The translations under genes and the position numbers were made by a program. A DNA stretch of 64,000 nucleotides, taken from Pleodorina starrii. Its lineage: Eukaryota; Chlorophyta; Chlorophyceae; Chlamydomonadales; Volvocaceae. Of the stretch, positions 22,546-35,042 are shown in pieces (position 1 is the first letter of the stretch; every line of letters begins with the position of its first letter). The notes below the pieces were generated by a model. That model did not search any database. It was not told where the DNA came from and worked only from the letters and a program-made list of their open reading frames with translations. Where the stretch lies: NCBI GenBank assembly GCA_030267565.1, contig BRXU01000003.1:4811001-4875000 (forward strand), given 5' to 3'.

Positions 22546-25500
22546 ATGTCTGTCTTCGAGACTGAACGCCTCAACTACAACTTCTCAGATGACGTGTACG
22601 CAATTCACACGACCCCGTTGGGAAGGGACTCACAACGCTCAAAGCGCATAAGCGCGATACTGCTAGCCAGCTTGGGGCTCGTTTCATGCCTGAGCCTAGT
22701 GCTGTCAATCGTGGCAATCGTCAGGACCGGCGACGTGCGCAACGACGTGGTCGGGCAGGTCCAACCTGGCAGTACCAGTGGGCCACCGACAGACGGCAAC
22801 GCCACCTCCCAAACGGCCAACCAACAACAATTCCTACCGACCCGGCGGGTGGCATTTGGCAGCTGCACCTCCAAGGACCTGCGCCCGCAGCCGATATGGG
22901 CACAAGTAAGCGTTTGGTGCTGTGAGCGGCCCCGCCTCGGCCCCGGGGCGCAATCCGCACCTGGCAGCCGCCCCGCGGGCAATGCCCCGCCTGTGTGCGC
23001 TTTTTCTTGGTTTAACTACCCGATCGCGAGCTCCTGCATCGACGCCTTCCATAAGGGCGAGAGCAGCCGAGGGATCCGGACAATGAACGCTGCGAAACAA
23101 CAACCCTGGCCGCTACCGTATGCAGGGGGTGGTCCCCGCGCAGCCGGACGCCTGGATTTGGCTCGGCGATTTTGCGTGAGTGCGCGATTGCGTGGTTCCC
23201 CGGGGCTCCCAGTTGGAAAGGGCGTCGTGGGGGCTGAAGACTGGCCGCCACCGCGCCGTCATGGCCCCCACATCCGCGCATTCCAGAAGCGTGCTGTACG
23301 GCACACAGGCCACAACCCCCAAATTCGCGCCCAGCTCGCACCGCCCAGCTTGGTGGCTAATCCGACCCGTCGGCGACTATTGCTGCCGCTGCCTCGGCTA
23401 CTGCTACATGTGCTAATGTCGTCTTCGCTGCACCTACCTCTTTACCAAACGGGGGCCTGCAGGTATCTGGACACCTCCCCCGTGTCCTGTAACCTCAACG
23501 ACACCCGATCGCTGCCCGGGTGCAACTGTACGGCGGGGCACATGAGCTACCCGGGGCAGTGCCTGGCGGGCGATGTGGACGCGGCGAGGGAGCGGTGGGT
23601 GCACGCGGTGAGTGCCGTGCCTCGTACGGTCCAGCAGGACCGCCGTACTGTACCAAGGGGGCACAAGGACTTGGCAAGGGCGCACGGGCGGCAAGTACTT
23701 GCGGAGCGGGTGCCCTGGGTGACCCGCTGGTGAGTGGCTGCGCTATGCACGATGCTGCTGCAATACCACGGTGTCCTCTCCGGTGTCCTCTGTCCGGTAT
23801 CATTTGTTGGCCGCTCTCATGTTGTTGTTGGACGGGTCTATCTGGCTGTCCATCACCCCCGCCCACGCACACGGAGGGTAACCGCTGACCCAACACCAAC
23901 GCTGGTGTTGGCGTTTGGGTGCCGTATTATCTACACCGACGATTGCGACGAGCCTTAGACGGGTTATCCACACGACACGTCGATTGACGCACCCGCCGGC
24001 GCCCTCTTCCGCTGTTGCCTCCCTCCCGAGTGAAGGTCCACAATCTTGACTACCGGGCGTTCCTGGACTACATGTGCCCGCCGCTGCATGGCGCCGCCGC
24101 GGCGGCGGCGGCGTCGCACTCGGGCCTGGCGGGTTTCGGAGCGGAGCCCGGGCGCTTCCCGCCCGCAGGCACCGACCCGGCCGTGTGCCCCCGGCCCATC
24201 CTGGGGGTGTACGACGACCATGACTTCGGCTGGGTGTGTGTGTGCGTGCGTGCGTGCGTGCGTGGGCTGGTAGGGGGAGTGGGTATTGGCAGGCCACCCG
24301 GGCGTGGGTTGGTTGGGCGAGAGCTGAGGCGCGCGGGTCGACAAGTGACGTCTGCACCCGCTGACTGCTGCTGCACGCATTACGCGAGGGTCTGTTGCGC
24401 GTCGTCGCGGCGCGATGCGGGGCGGGGCGACAAGCAAGCAAACAACCCTAACAAGCCAACCCCGGTAACGGCCAACCGTCACGCACTTGCCGTACTCAAC
24501 AGAATAACGGTAACCGCCGGCTGCCCAACAAGGCGGAGTTTAAGCGCATGTTCCTGGATGCAGTTGGGGAGGCGCCCGGCAGCGCGCGACGGCGAGCAGA
24601 TGCGGGGCTCCAGGTGAGATCGCGTGAGATGGCGTCAGATCTTACGATCGATCCGACCTGAGATGGCGCGAGATGGGTTGTGGTGCCAGGAAAACCACCG
24701 CGCTCGCGGTTTGGGTGTGGGATGTGGTCCGAGACGCGCTGTGGTGCGGACCCGGGTCGGGGAGGTGCTTGGTTTGGGTGGGTGCGGCTCCGGCTGCTGC
24801 GCCGGGTCGTGTAAAATTCCCGCGAGCAGGGGCGAGGGCAAGGGCAAGGGCAAGGACAGGCCGCAAGCGGTGATGTGGTTCTTGGTGCCAGCGTCCGTCG
24901 GCTGTGTTGTTATAATTATAGAACGGACTGTGTGTCCTATGCGTAGTTGGCGACACATAGTCCGCGCTAACGAGGGCGCGTTACCCGCCAGAAATGCCTC
25001 TTGCCCTCGCGGGGCCTACCGTGCCGTACTGAGCCGTATACAAAGCCCCGCATGCGCCCATCCCGCAGGCCGTGTACACGCTCAACGGCGGCGGGCCGGG
25101 CCGCGACATCGATGTCGTACTATTGGACGAGCGTTGGTACCGCGACCCGTTGCCGTGCAGCCTGCGCCAAGACTGGTGCGTGTCTGCCCCTGGGGGAGGG
25201 GGTTCATCATGTAAACGATGCTGCTTGGGTGGAAACGTTCCGGGGCGCTGTCGTTCCCTTCTGCCTGCCAGGCGGGTTTGATGGCCTAAGACCTGATCTT
25301 CGGGAAAAGCCCAAAGCTGCAACAGAACTTTCCCCAAACGCCCCGCAGACCCGCGCTCGCCCGTTTCCATTCCCATTCTGCCTTCTCCCCTGGCAGGTGC
25401 CAGAAGGTGCTGCAAAACCCGGCCGACCCGATGTACGGCTGGTGTCGGGACTTCCTGCTTGACGACGGAACCACGGGTCGCGGCTCATGCTGTACCAAGG

Positions 25501-28500
25501 ACCAGGACATGGCGACGTGGTGCAGCCTGGTGAGCGGCGCGCCGCTGCCGGGTGCCGGGTTACGTCTTGCACTCTTGCTCCCTGGGTGCGGGGCCGGGGC
25601 TGTTGGGTGGGCTGTTGGGGAGGAGCCGCGAGCTCTGCAGGAGCGGCAGCAGACGGCTGGAGTGATGGAGTCATGGAAAGATGAGACCGCAGCGGTGGCA
25701 CGGAGGCGGAGCTGGTGAACGGGCACCAGCAATGCGTCGCTTTTGCCCCCGCCCTGCCTGCTGCCTCCCCACGTCCTTCCCGTGTCACGCTGGCACGCAG
25801 CCCTCCTCCAGGGACGCCGCCGACCCGGCGCTGTGGCGTGCGGCCTGCGACCCCACCTCCTCCGATTGGGGCCGCCTGCCCCTGGTGCTGGGGCCCGACA
25901 ACGCCACTCTGCTGCGCGCGGACGATGAGCGGCTGTGGACGGACGAACAGCAGCAGGCGGCGTTGTGGCCGAGGCTGCTGCAGGTGAGAACTGAGGACTT
26001 TCTGAGGCGACCTGGGAGGTGGGTAATGGAGGGTGGCGGTCAAGGGTGGAGGTGGCAGTGGACGGTGGGGTTTGGCGGTGGGCCGGAGTGGGCAAGGTGG
26101 AGGGAGCAGAGGGGTGGCTGCGGGCGAATGACTCCCCACAAGAGGAAGCTGGTTTGGCGCAAGAGGTGGTGCGCTGGTGGCGGTGGCAGTGGCGATGGTG
26201 GGTCTCCTTTGTTCTGCGCCTCGGCCTGCCCCAAGCACCTTCCACCCGGCTCCCCTTACCGAAAGTCCCTCTACCTCTCTCCCTTCCCCTTTACCCGCGC
26301 TCCGCGACCCCTCCACCCTGTGCCCCTGCCAGGCCCACGAGTCGCCCGTGTGCGAGGTGCTGGGCGCCGCGCAGCGCTCCTGGCTGTCCGACCACCTCGC
26401 CGCCAGCACCGCGCCCCTCACCCTGCTGGTCAGCAGCTCGGTCCCCCTGGGCAGTGTCAACTTCACCGACCCAGCCACCGGCAACTCATGCTCCGGCGAC
26501 GACTGGGACGTGAGTGGGGGCTGCAAGGCGAGCGTGGGCATGCAACGCGAGTGAGAGCGCGAAAAACTAAAAACTGTGCTGTGGGCCGGGGGCCGGGGGC
26601 GGCCTGAGAGTTTGTGAATGCGTCCGCCGGCCTCCCGGCGGGGGCGACGGGGTGTCGCATCCTTTGGCGGCAAGTGGGCTGCCACCCACGCCGCCGCGCC
26701 TGGCGCCGTGTACGCCATGCGTGCATGAATGCACCCAATGCACCCAAAAGGATCATCGGTTCATGTCGTCTGTCATGCTGGCAGACCCGAGAGAGCGCTG
26801 CGCGCATTTTCCACATCACGCCCTAGCGCAGCTGGCCTTTCGTTAACCCCGCTTCGGAGTACGTTACCGCGTGTGTTCCCACGACGCATCTGCCGGCAGA
26901 CCCCCACGGCCCCCGAAAATCGACCCGACCGTCCAACCCCGTCCGTCCCCAGTTCCCGGTTGTCGCCCGGTTTCAGCTGGTCATCCCGCTTCACCTCTAC
27001 TATACTCCGCCCCCTCCGTGCAAACCACAACCCTCCGCCCGGCCGCAGTGCTGGCAGCCGGCGCAGCTCAACTTGCTCCACACGCTAGCCAACACCTCCT
27101 CGGGCTGTGTGGTGGTGCTGACGGGTGAGCGTGCAGCGGAGGAGGGAGGGATGATGCACGCCGCATGGGGCCTGGGCTGCATCTGTGGGTTCGCTCAACG
27201 TGCCATAGTATTGCACACAGGAATATGACACGCCACGTGGGTCGGTTGTCGGTTGGCTCACGGCAAGTCAACAGCCGCACATTCATGCGTGATGCTACTG
27301 CACCTGAGTCCCCGCCCGGCCCTCTCGGCTTTCGCGGAATGGTGGCTGCCCGACGCGGCCCACCTCCCCTCCCCACACCGCACTTGAAGCGACGACTCGT
27401 TTACTTGCAGCCCTCCGGTCCGGTTTGGCAGGAGACTACCACTATTCGGACATCAAGGTCTTGGCGCCCGGCGGGAGGACGCCATACGCGGCCGCGTTCC
27501 AGGTGGGTAATTAGAACGGCCCGGGACGAGGGAACGCAAGGCGTTCCAGGTGGGGTGTGTGCTGCGGAGCGCACAGGAAGGAGTGGGGATCATGGCCGTC
27601 TGTTGGGGTTGGTGAATTACTTGCATTGCTTCCGACTCGGCTCTTGCTAGTAAGGATGGGGGCTCCAGGGCCTTACAAGCCCCTTTGTGGCCCCTGATGA
27701 CCATGACACCATAAGCAACTGAACGGGCGGTGACACACGGATTGCGGTCTTCGGGATTCTGAGGCGAGTTTGACCATTGGGGGCATTCGCTGCTCCCTGC
27801 TGCTCGTCGCCCGACGTCAGGTGCGGGCCACTCGGCTTCTCTTCCAGCTGCGGTTTGAAATTCTTTGTAGCCCCACCTGACCCGACCCGGCATGGCTCTC
27901 CACTCTCCCGACGATCCCAACCCTCCGGCCTGTGCCCTCAGACGAACAAGATTAAGAAACACATATACCAGGTGGGGTGGGGTGGGGTCGTGGAGTCGTG
28001 TGCATGGGGCGGGTGGGTGCGTCCTCGGTCAGGCATCGGGTAAGCGTTCCCTGGATCGCCCTCCAGCGACCAGTCAAACAGTCTTGTTTTGCCAACTGTC
28101 AACGGCCTTGACGGTTGTTGTCGTTTGTCAGGTAATGGCTTCTGGCTTGACGGAAAGTACTGCACACCACGAGGGGCTGCCCTGCGAGGGGACCTACCGG
28201 GAGGATCTGCTGGGGCTGAGGCCGTTGGGCAGATGCGCCCTCACTTCACGACCCAACTTCGGCCTCGTGGAGGTGAGTGAGCTGGGCTGCCGGGCTGGGT
28301 CCTGGGTGGGGCTGCCGGGCTGGGCGGCTGATCGGTTGGGTATTTGGTTGTGCGAGGGTTGTAGGAAGGAAAGCGAAGCTAAACAAAGCGAGCGAGGCGA
28401 GCAAAGCGATGTGGAGCACTGACCGGCAGAGCGTGGGACACAAGGTGGGCTGCAGAACGCGGCGGGGCGTCCGCGGGGGTGCACAAGTACGTGTACTGGG

Positions 28501-28706
28501 AGGGTGTACAAGTACGTGCACGAAAGTGTGAGCCGCTTCACCCATCTTGTTTCCCCCGCTTTGACCCGCCGCAGGTGGACTGGGAGGGCGGCGTCGTGCA
28601 CCTGACCATCCGGGACGCGGAAGGCGGCGGCACAGCCACCAGCCAGGAGCCCAACGGCTCGTCGCAGCACGTGGCCTTCTCGCTCAAGACGTGCGCGCCA
28701 GTCTAG
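22546..28706 (+). CDS. PhoD-like metallophosphatase, membrane-anchored
   Basis: Predicted extracytoplasmic phosphoesterase of the PhoD type. Fourteen exons: 22546-22905, 23126-23175, 23463-23607, 24036-24233, 24503-24613, 25069-25175, 25397-25529, 25801-25983, 26333-26509, 27049-27124, 27432-27502, 27942-27971, 28132-28272, 28575-28706. All phases close, giving 637 residues. A single hydrophobic helix at about residues 35-59, after a short basic N-terminus, suggests a type II anchor. Family motifs in order are RVAFGSC, DAWIWLGDF, ILGVYDDHDFGW, VLLDERWYRD, GDYHYSDIK and VMASGLTES. The Asp/His residues of these are the expected metal ligands. Several Cys-rich stretches fit an oxidising compartment. 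One exon is only 30 nt. Use in phosphate scavenging is family knowledge, not shown here. Confidence 0.93.
24236..24266. repeat. (TGCG)n microsatellite in phosphatase intron
   Basis: GTGTGTGTG followed by TGCG tetramers immediately after the donor of exon 24036-24233. Confidence 0.8.
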
Positions 28707-29359
28707 GGGGTCAACAGGTCAAGGCGTCCGCCTGTTGTAGCCGCAGCCCGATCTGTGGGTCGGCGGCCTGTGCTCCGGAGTGTCGAGCGAGTGCTTGTGG
28801 TTGTTTCGGCTTTTGGTGAGCGGGCGAACTGCCCTCGCGCCGTTACCGTGTCATGCGCCCCTTTTTCGCTGGTGAGCTGATCCGCTCCCGTTGGCGCCTG
28901 TAAGGGTTCAGACGGTGCGCTTGGATGACCGTACCTGGGCCATGTGCCTGGGCTCCGGGAGTCAAATTTGACAAACATCTGTCTATGAAGAGCATTTGGA
29001 GATTTGCAGCTTCGTGGGGAATCTTGCGGACCCGCCACTTTTGGCCTCAGGAAGCTGCGCGTTGGTGCCAACGTTGCGCAACGAACGTCCCAACTTCTCT
29101 GGTATAATGACATATGTATGCGGATGAGTTCAGCACTGAACTCCTTGGAGTGTATAAATTTTATACGATCAATATACGCGAATCACACGCTGTCCTGTGA
29201 CCACGATTACCTCGGTGCGTCATCAATCGCAGTCGTAGTGTCAACCACTCGCCCGATAACAAGTTATAATTTGTAAACAGAATAGCTCGCATCGCTTTTA
29301 CCACTAGCAACACGATTACCGTAGGCGCACTGTTTCGTCACGCACGCCGACTCGACAAC
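28707..29359. other. Phosphatase 3' UTR and bZIP promoter
   Basis: 650 bases between two plus-strand genes. The first about 195 bases end at a TGTAA. The second half becomes AT-rich. It contains the near-palindrome GTATAAATTTTATAC at about 29153-29167, some 200 bases before the bZIP ATG, a possible TATA-type element. Confidence 0.55.
28899..28903 (+). terminator. TGTAA poly(A) signal, PhoD-like gene
   Basis: TGTAA 193 bases after the TAG stop of the phosphatase; only one plausible copy before the next gene. Confidence 0.65.
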
Positions 29360-32300
29360 ATGGAACGGTTTGATTCGGCTGCCCTTTTCTCCATCTTCAA
29401 GAACGAGGACGGCGAGAACCTTCTGCCATTCGACGAGATGGCGGCCCTACTCGACCTCGGAGAGCTAGAGGTTCCGACAGATGTGCCCCTAGTGGGCACA
29501 GCGCTAATGGATACTACCGAGGGTCCCGCCCTAATTACAAATGGGAACGGTCCAGGTTGGTTACGCAGCACGCATTATTGGTCTCAATTGCAAGTCGCAT
29601 ATTTGTAACATCCGTCAGGCTGGTTGCCAATCCTTTTGTTCAGGGGTGCCGAGCACGAGTGCACTCGAGAGTGAGCACACAAGAGCTCCTGGCTGGTAAG
29701 TTGTGAATAAAAATAAAAAAATCCGCGCTTCCTGTGTCTGGTGGGTGACTTTGCCCGAAGGCTGACTCATCCAGTTTCTGATTTTCCAGGGGGTCCCGTC
29801 CCTCGTCCGAAGGCGACGGCGATAGCGACGGGTCTGAAAGGGACGGCCAAGAAGAGCATCACATGCAACCGGAGCCCAGCGGCACGCCAAGCGGAGCAGT
29901 CAGCAGCGAGCAGCCGCGAGCGCGCGGTGGGAGGGTCAGCAAGGCGACGTCGGGCGCCAAGAAACGAAGACAACGCAACACAGAGCAGATGGAATCGAAC
30001 CGCGTCGCGCAGCAGAAGTACAGGCGAGTTGATGCGCCTCAACCGCCGGTGTTGGCGCGGCTGCCGCGACCGTCATGCGAACTTCCCGCCTATCCAAGCG
30101 ACCTTGTTTTAACGACTCCACCCTATCTCCAATTTCACGGTACATGTAACGCCGTTTGTGCCTCAGCGCGGCCGTGGCCTCACTCCGCCGCGCCGCGGCG
30201 TCCCCCGTGGGGCGTCCTGGTCGTAATCTTCCCCAGTTCCCTCGGTTCCCGCTGCACCAGCACATGCTTTTCCCCACGCCCCTGCTCCTCCCCAACCCAA
30301 CCTTAACTAAGAAGCGTTCTGAGCCCCTGCTCATCCCAACGCCCCTGCCATCCCAGATTCGTCCGCTGACGCCTCGGCTGCACCCGCTCCTGCGTCCAGC
30401 CCACCCCCTTACCCCACCCCGCCACCCGCACCCCCCTTCCAGGCAGCGTAAGAAGCAGGAGCAGTCGGCCCTTCAGCAAGCGGTGGACTTGCTCACGGCG
30501 CAGGTCGCGGCGCTCAAGGCCGTGGAGGTAAGCTGATACGGTGTCGCGGTGGGGATAGTGTGGTCGGAAGTACGCCGGTGGGTTCCGGCGTTGACCCATA
30601 TCGGCCAAACCCTAAGCCTTTTCCACATGGTGCGGCTGCGGACCAAGGGGTTAGGGGTACCCTCGCTGAGCTGGTGAGAGCCCCGGAAAAATGCAGGGGG
30701 CGCTGCGCGTCTGTGTTTTTAGCCGTGCGTGTGCGTGTAGATTTCCCGCGGCGCCGCGGGGATGCGGCTTGTGGGTGAACCAGCAAAGATGCGTCGGCCG
30801 TTCGTCGACCCATGCTTTCGTCGCGTCGGAGACGAGGCAAACGCTGCGTTACACCTGCTGCTGCTGCTGCAACCGTATTGCCTTGGCTTGACAGCCCATG
30901 ACCACCGCGTTACGGCTGTCGCACCTCATGCGGCTTGGTCGTTGCAATGGTTAGTGGTCATTTTCCTATATATTTTACCCTACGGTACGTTCTACAATTC
31001 AATGTCCATATATTTCGATCAACCAATGTGTGCACCCTGCGGAACGCGCAGGTCCGCGCGGGCGAGCTCGAGGCTTCCAAGTCGGCTCTGGAGGCGGCCG
31101 TGCAGCAGCAGGGCGCCAGCATCGTTGCACTGACCGCGCAGAACGCAGAGCAGGCGTCGCAGCTGGAGGCGACGCGGTCGGCGCTGCATGCCAGCCAGGC
31201 GCAGGTGGCGGCGCAGGGCAAACTCATTTTGGACCAGCAGGCCAAGCTGCGACTGCAGGAGCAGGTGGGCCCTATGATATCCGGGAGGGATGAAGTTTCA
31301 AAAAAGCTCCAAAAGTTTAGAGGTAGAGCATAGCCGTGTGACAGGAAGGGAAGGGGAGGCGAGGCGAGGTACCGGTAAGAGTGCGCGTCCGGCGGTGTCG
31401 CTGTCGGCCCGACGGTGTCGCATCCGCTTGTACCTGGCGGGGGCTCTCTGCGCGATTCAAAGTGGTGGCCTTGGTGCAAGTCGCGCGCCCACGCGCCGTA
31501 CCTAATCTCCACGGCGCCGCAGCTGCACTGCGCCCGGCTCGCCGTCGCCAGCGCCGCCGTGTTGACAGCCGCCGCGTCCCGTCACCCCTGCTAAAACGTC
31601 AGACCCCTTCACCCTTAGCCCTCACCCTCTGCCCTTTTCGGCCTGATTAACCTTCCACCTACGGCTTGCTTGGTCGCCCGCACTCACCCCGCAGGTGATT
31701 GCGTCGCTCAAGGACCGGCTCAAGGAGCGCGTCGATGAGGCGATGCAGCGCGTGGTGCCCGGCACGGTGTGCGAGAAGATGGTGGCGGCGGTCAAGGCCA
31801 CGCTGTACGACGCCAAGGACGTGCACGGACTGCAGGTGGGCGGTGGTGGGCGGGGGGCTGGTCAACCAACGGGCCCCCACCAACGGCCTGGCTGCGTTGG
31901 GGGCTGGTGGGGAGGTGCGCGGAGGACGGAGGCAGGACGCATCCTCTGGTCCTGCGGTGCCGCACTGTCTGAGCGCACGCGGTGACGCTGTGCGGCGTGG
32001 ATGGAGGTGGTCGGGAGGAGGTGTGCCTCTTGAAAGGGAGGAGGTGCACCTCTGGGAAGGAGGTGTGTGGCAGCCGGGGTGAGGCTGCGCGGCTGATGTT
32101 ACCGTGCGATCCGTAAACCGCATTACGCTAGATTCTTAGAAGGTCAAGAGACAGGTGCACAGCCGCCTGCGCGTGCTTGGGGCTGGTACCGGAGGCGCAC
32201 GGTGTTGCCGGCCTGGTGAAGGAAGCAGGCATTGCTCGCACACCTTTGAACCCTGATTTGACCCTGATTTGGCCGACGGCTCTGCAGTCTGCCCCTTTGG

Positions 32301-32623
32301 CCCCGCTCGTGTGTTTGTCACCCTCCTCTGCCCTGAACCTACCCTGTCCTACCCTATCCCTACCCTATCCCTACCCTGTTGCTGGGTTCTGGGTCCGTTC
32401 GCTAACGCCGTCTCCTTCTCCGCAGCGGTATTTTCTTTTTACCCTATCCCTACCCTGCCCAACGCTTGCCGCCCCGCAGGACACGCTGGCGCAGCTGCCC
32501 GAGCACCTGGTCAACGAGCTGTGCAAAAACATCTTCCACGTGTGCAAGGAGACGTGGCCGGAGATGCGCGCGCGCTGCGGCCAGCAGGCCGGAGGCCACC
32601 CCTGCATGACGGGCACCGCGTGA
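29360..32623 (+). CDS. bZIP transcription factor
   Basis: DNA-binding regulator of the basic leucine zipper class. Exons: 29360-29559, 29790-30023, 30443-30527, 31052-31264, 31695-31835, 32480-32623, giving 338 residues with all phases closing. The N-terminus is acidic (an activation-type region), then Ser/Gly/Asp-rich, then basic. The basic region ESNRVAQQKYRQRKKQ has the invariant N-x7-R. A long zipper/coiled coil follows (LQQAVDLLTAQVAALKAVE and on through LEASKSALEAAV). The C-terminal third contains DTLAQLPEHLVNELCKNIF and may dimerise or bind partners. The intron that splits the basic region has to begin with GC (TACAG|GCGAGT) to keep the frame. The first donor (TG|GTTACG) is weak but fixed by the total length. 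Target genes unknown. Confidence 0.9.
32340..32460. repeat. CCCTAT/CCCTAC tracts near the last bZIP acceptor
   Basis: TACCCTATCCC-type units occur in two blocks (about 32340-32378 and 32439-32458) in the intron before the last exon. The second block forms the polypyrimidine-rich region ahead of the acceptor at 32479. Confidence 0.65.
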
Positions 32624-35042
32624 AGCGGGGTTTGCGGCTGAGGCACAGAACGCGTGCAGGGATCTAGGGCGGACGGTCGGAGAGGGGAGAGAGAGAGGGC
32701 GCTGATGGGAGGAAGGGGGGGCGGCGGGCGGCCGTGGCGGAGACCGACGAACGGATGGGGACGGGGACGGGGACGGGGAATTGGGCCTGGGAGGTGGATG
32801 CTGCGGGATGATGAACAGATACCGTATGTAAAAAGGTAGCAGCCGTCCCGTAGGCAGTGGATGGTTGGCTGAGCGAACGTCACAACTCATTGCGGATGGG
32901 ATGTGGCTGCCGGCGTGCGTTTGGGTCGGTTCCCTGTCGCAGGGGTTTCTCGGCCGGCTCGGCCCCGGCGGGAAGGGGCAAGAGGCGTTTGGGGGATGGT
33001 TGACGGCCCCCCGGACCGCGGCGGGGATGGGTATCCAACGTAGGGGGTTACGATGGTTCACGTCTTGGGTGTGTATGTGGTGTGTGTGTGGCAACGTTGC
33101 GGCGGATGAAGGGCTGCTCAGCAGCAGGCGTGGAGGTCTGGGTCGGGTACGCATGAGGGGCAAAACTTGCGCAGCGCGCCTGGGGAGTATTTCGAGGAAT
33201 AAGGTTGTGTGGAAGGCTCTAGAGCACATGCCGACCCCTGGAGGCCTGAGAACACGCCACGCGTGGAGGGGGAGTGGGAGCTTGCGGAGGTCTTGGGCAT
33301 CCTTTCCCGCCCGTCCGCGCCCTTCCCCACTGTTGGCAATGAGAGTGATGAGCGGTCCGTCCGATTCGGAGGTCGGGGGGGTTGCTGCTCACAGCTTTCT
33401 GTTGTTGCTGTTGTTGATGCGGTGCACTCCCATCCAGACCCGCGTAAGGGTAGAGCCCGCTTTGGTCGAGTACCCGTGTCATTCGCGCCTCGCGTTGTAG
33501 ACGCACGCGGCACGGCGCGCCAGGTTGGTTTTTTGGGGGAGCATGGGCTTTTCAGCATTGCGAGTTGCAACGCGTTCCCACTTAGACCTGTGCACTGTTA
33601 CGGTACCGGTTGTATTTTGTGCATCAGGGCGCGCTGTCACCGTAGGACTTGATACTTGTCGTTTAAAACTCATTGAAAGCAGGGTTGTAATGTCTCTAGG
33701 TGTTTGAATTGTACGGCGGCTGCACTGCGCTTCATGGCGCCGTGAAGCGTCGTCTGCGCCGGAAAATGCAGTTTTTGTAGGGCTTCCCTCATCGCGTGTT
33801 TCTTGCGATGAGTGGTGGCGTCTTGCTGCGGGGGTTTCGCAATGTACATATACACCAGCAGCAGTCAGCGTCGTCCTCGTCGCGTTGGTAGTCTCACGAC
33901 TTTTCTGTTGGTCATGGGTCATGGGCCCTGCCGGACGGCCCGGGGTGGCGTGGGAAGACGAGTGGCCGGTGGATACTTTGCTGCATTAGCGCATTCGGAG
34001 ATGGTACTGAATCGTAGCTCCTGTCAACTGTCTTGTGCCGGCCGCAAAGTGCCCTTACATTGCTGGGCCGAACGAGCGTGGTGGGGGTGAGGCGTGTGCA
34101 GTCCTGCACGGTTCTGCCGTAGCAGGAGGGGTTTATGTAAGCACTTTCGCTTTCGGGGCAAGGCACCAAAATTTCAAAACGCGAGAAAATGTCGAAAGTG
34201 GTGTGCGACAATATTACCATCTCGCTAGGAAAGGGGAGGGGAAAAGGGCAGGACGCGGCACGAAAGCTGAAGGGTAAAAGCGCAAGAGGACCTATCTTTT
34301 ACCAGCGATAAGCCTGACGTAACGCTCCCAAGTCAGCAGACACATGTATCATTCAAATCCAGAACCGCGTTCACCTCCCAGGCCACTGTTGGCCGTTGCC
34401 CCAAAGGCCCATATTCTTGAGAAACTGTACTGCTACCTGACCCGTGGGTCCGGAACAAGAATATTTTACGCGACTTTGCTGTGGCTCAAAAGACTCTGGA
34501 CCAATGTAATGAAAGTGTGGACAGACTCCAGACCGGTAAACTATGCTCACAGCCTTGGGTGCGGGCCACCCTCCAGGCGTTTTTAAGCGTGTGCGCAGAC
34601 AGGAGCCAATTGGCTTTCAGGACTGAAACCAACTGCATATGCCATAAAGTGCATATAATGGGTTGCAATAAATTAATTTACTACGCGCATAAGCTGTTCC
34701 CAACTTACTCGCTTGTGGGAGCCTTCCTCTGCAACCGCAAGGAAGTGTGAACGCGGATGGCGCCACAAGATGGCACTCCGGCTGGGGTTCATGTCCAAAT
34801 CAGAAGTCATTGTGTTTTTTCTTGTGTCTAGCGGGTCTTGGCCCCAAACCATACGGAGGTTGTTGAAGAATTGCAGGACGGCCGCCCATTTCACACATTC
34901 AAGCAGAACTCCCCCGCCAAATAAAATATAACTACCTTTCACATAGCAAATTCTTGCTTTCAAAACGAGATATCTCTAAACGCTAGCAGTCAAGCTCCCG
35001 GCCAAGTCCGCGGCCGAAGCCAAGCTCCGGGCTTGGCGCGAC
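32624..35042. other. bZIP 3' UTR, intergenic DNA and cyclin L promoter
   Basis: About 2.4 kb. The first 200 bases end at a TGTAA. I found no supported gene in the remainder. The last 400 bases are AT-rich (for example GCATATAATGGG near 34651) and likely hold the cyclin L promoter and 5' UTR. Confidence 0.55.
32827..32831 (+). terminator. TGTAA poly(A) signal, bZIP gene
   Basis: TGTAA about 205 bases after the TGA stop of the bZIP gene. Confidence 0.6.

Noticed and set aside
34344..34750. Short plus-strand frames upstream of cyclin L
   Set aside because: AT-rich sequence without coding-type codon bias or domain content; it looks like promoter and 5' UTR.
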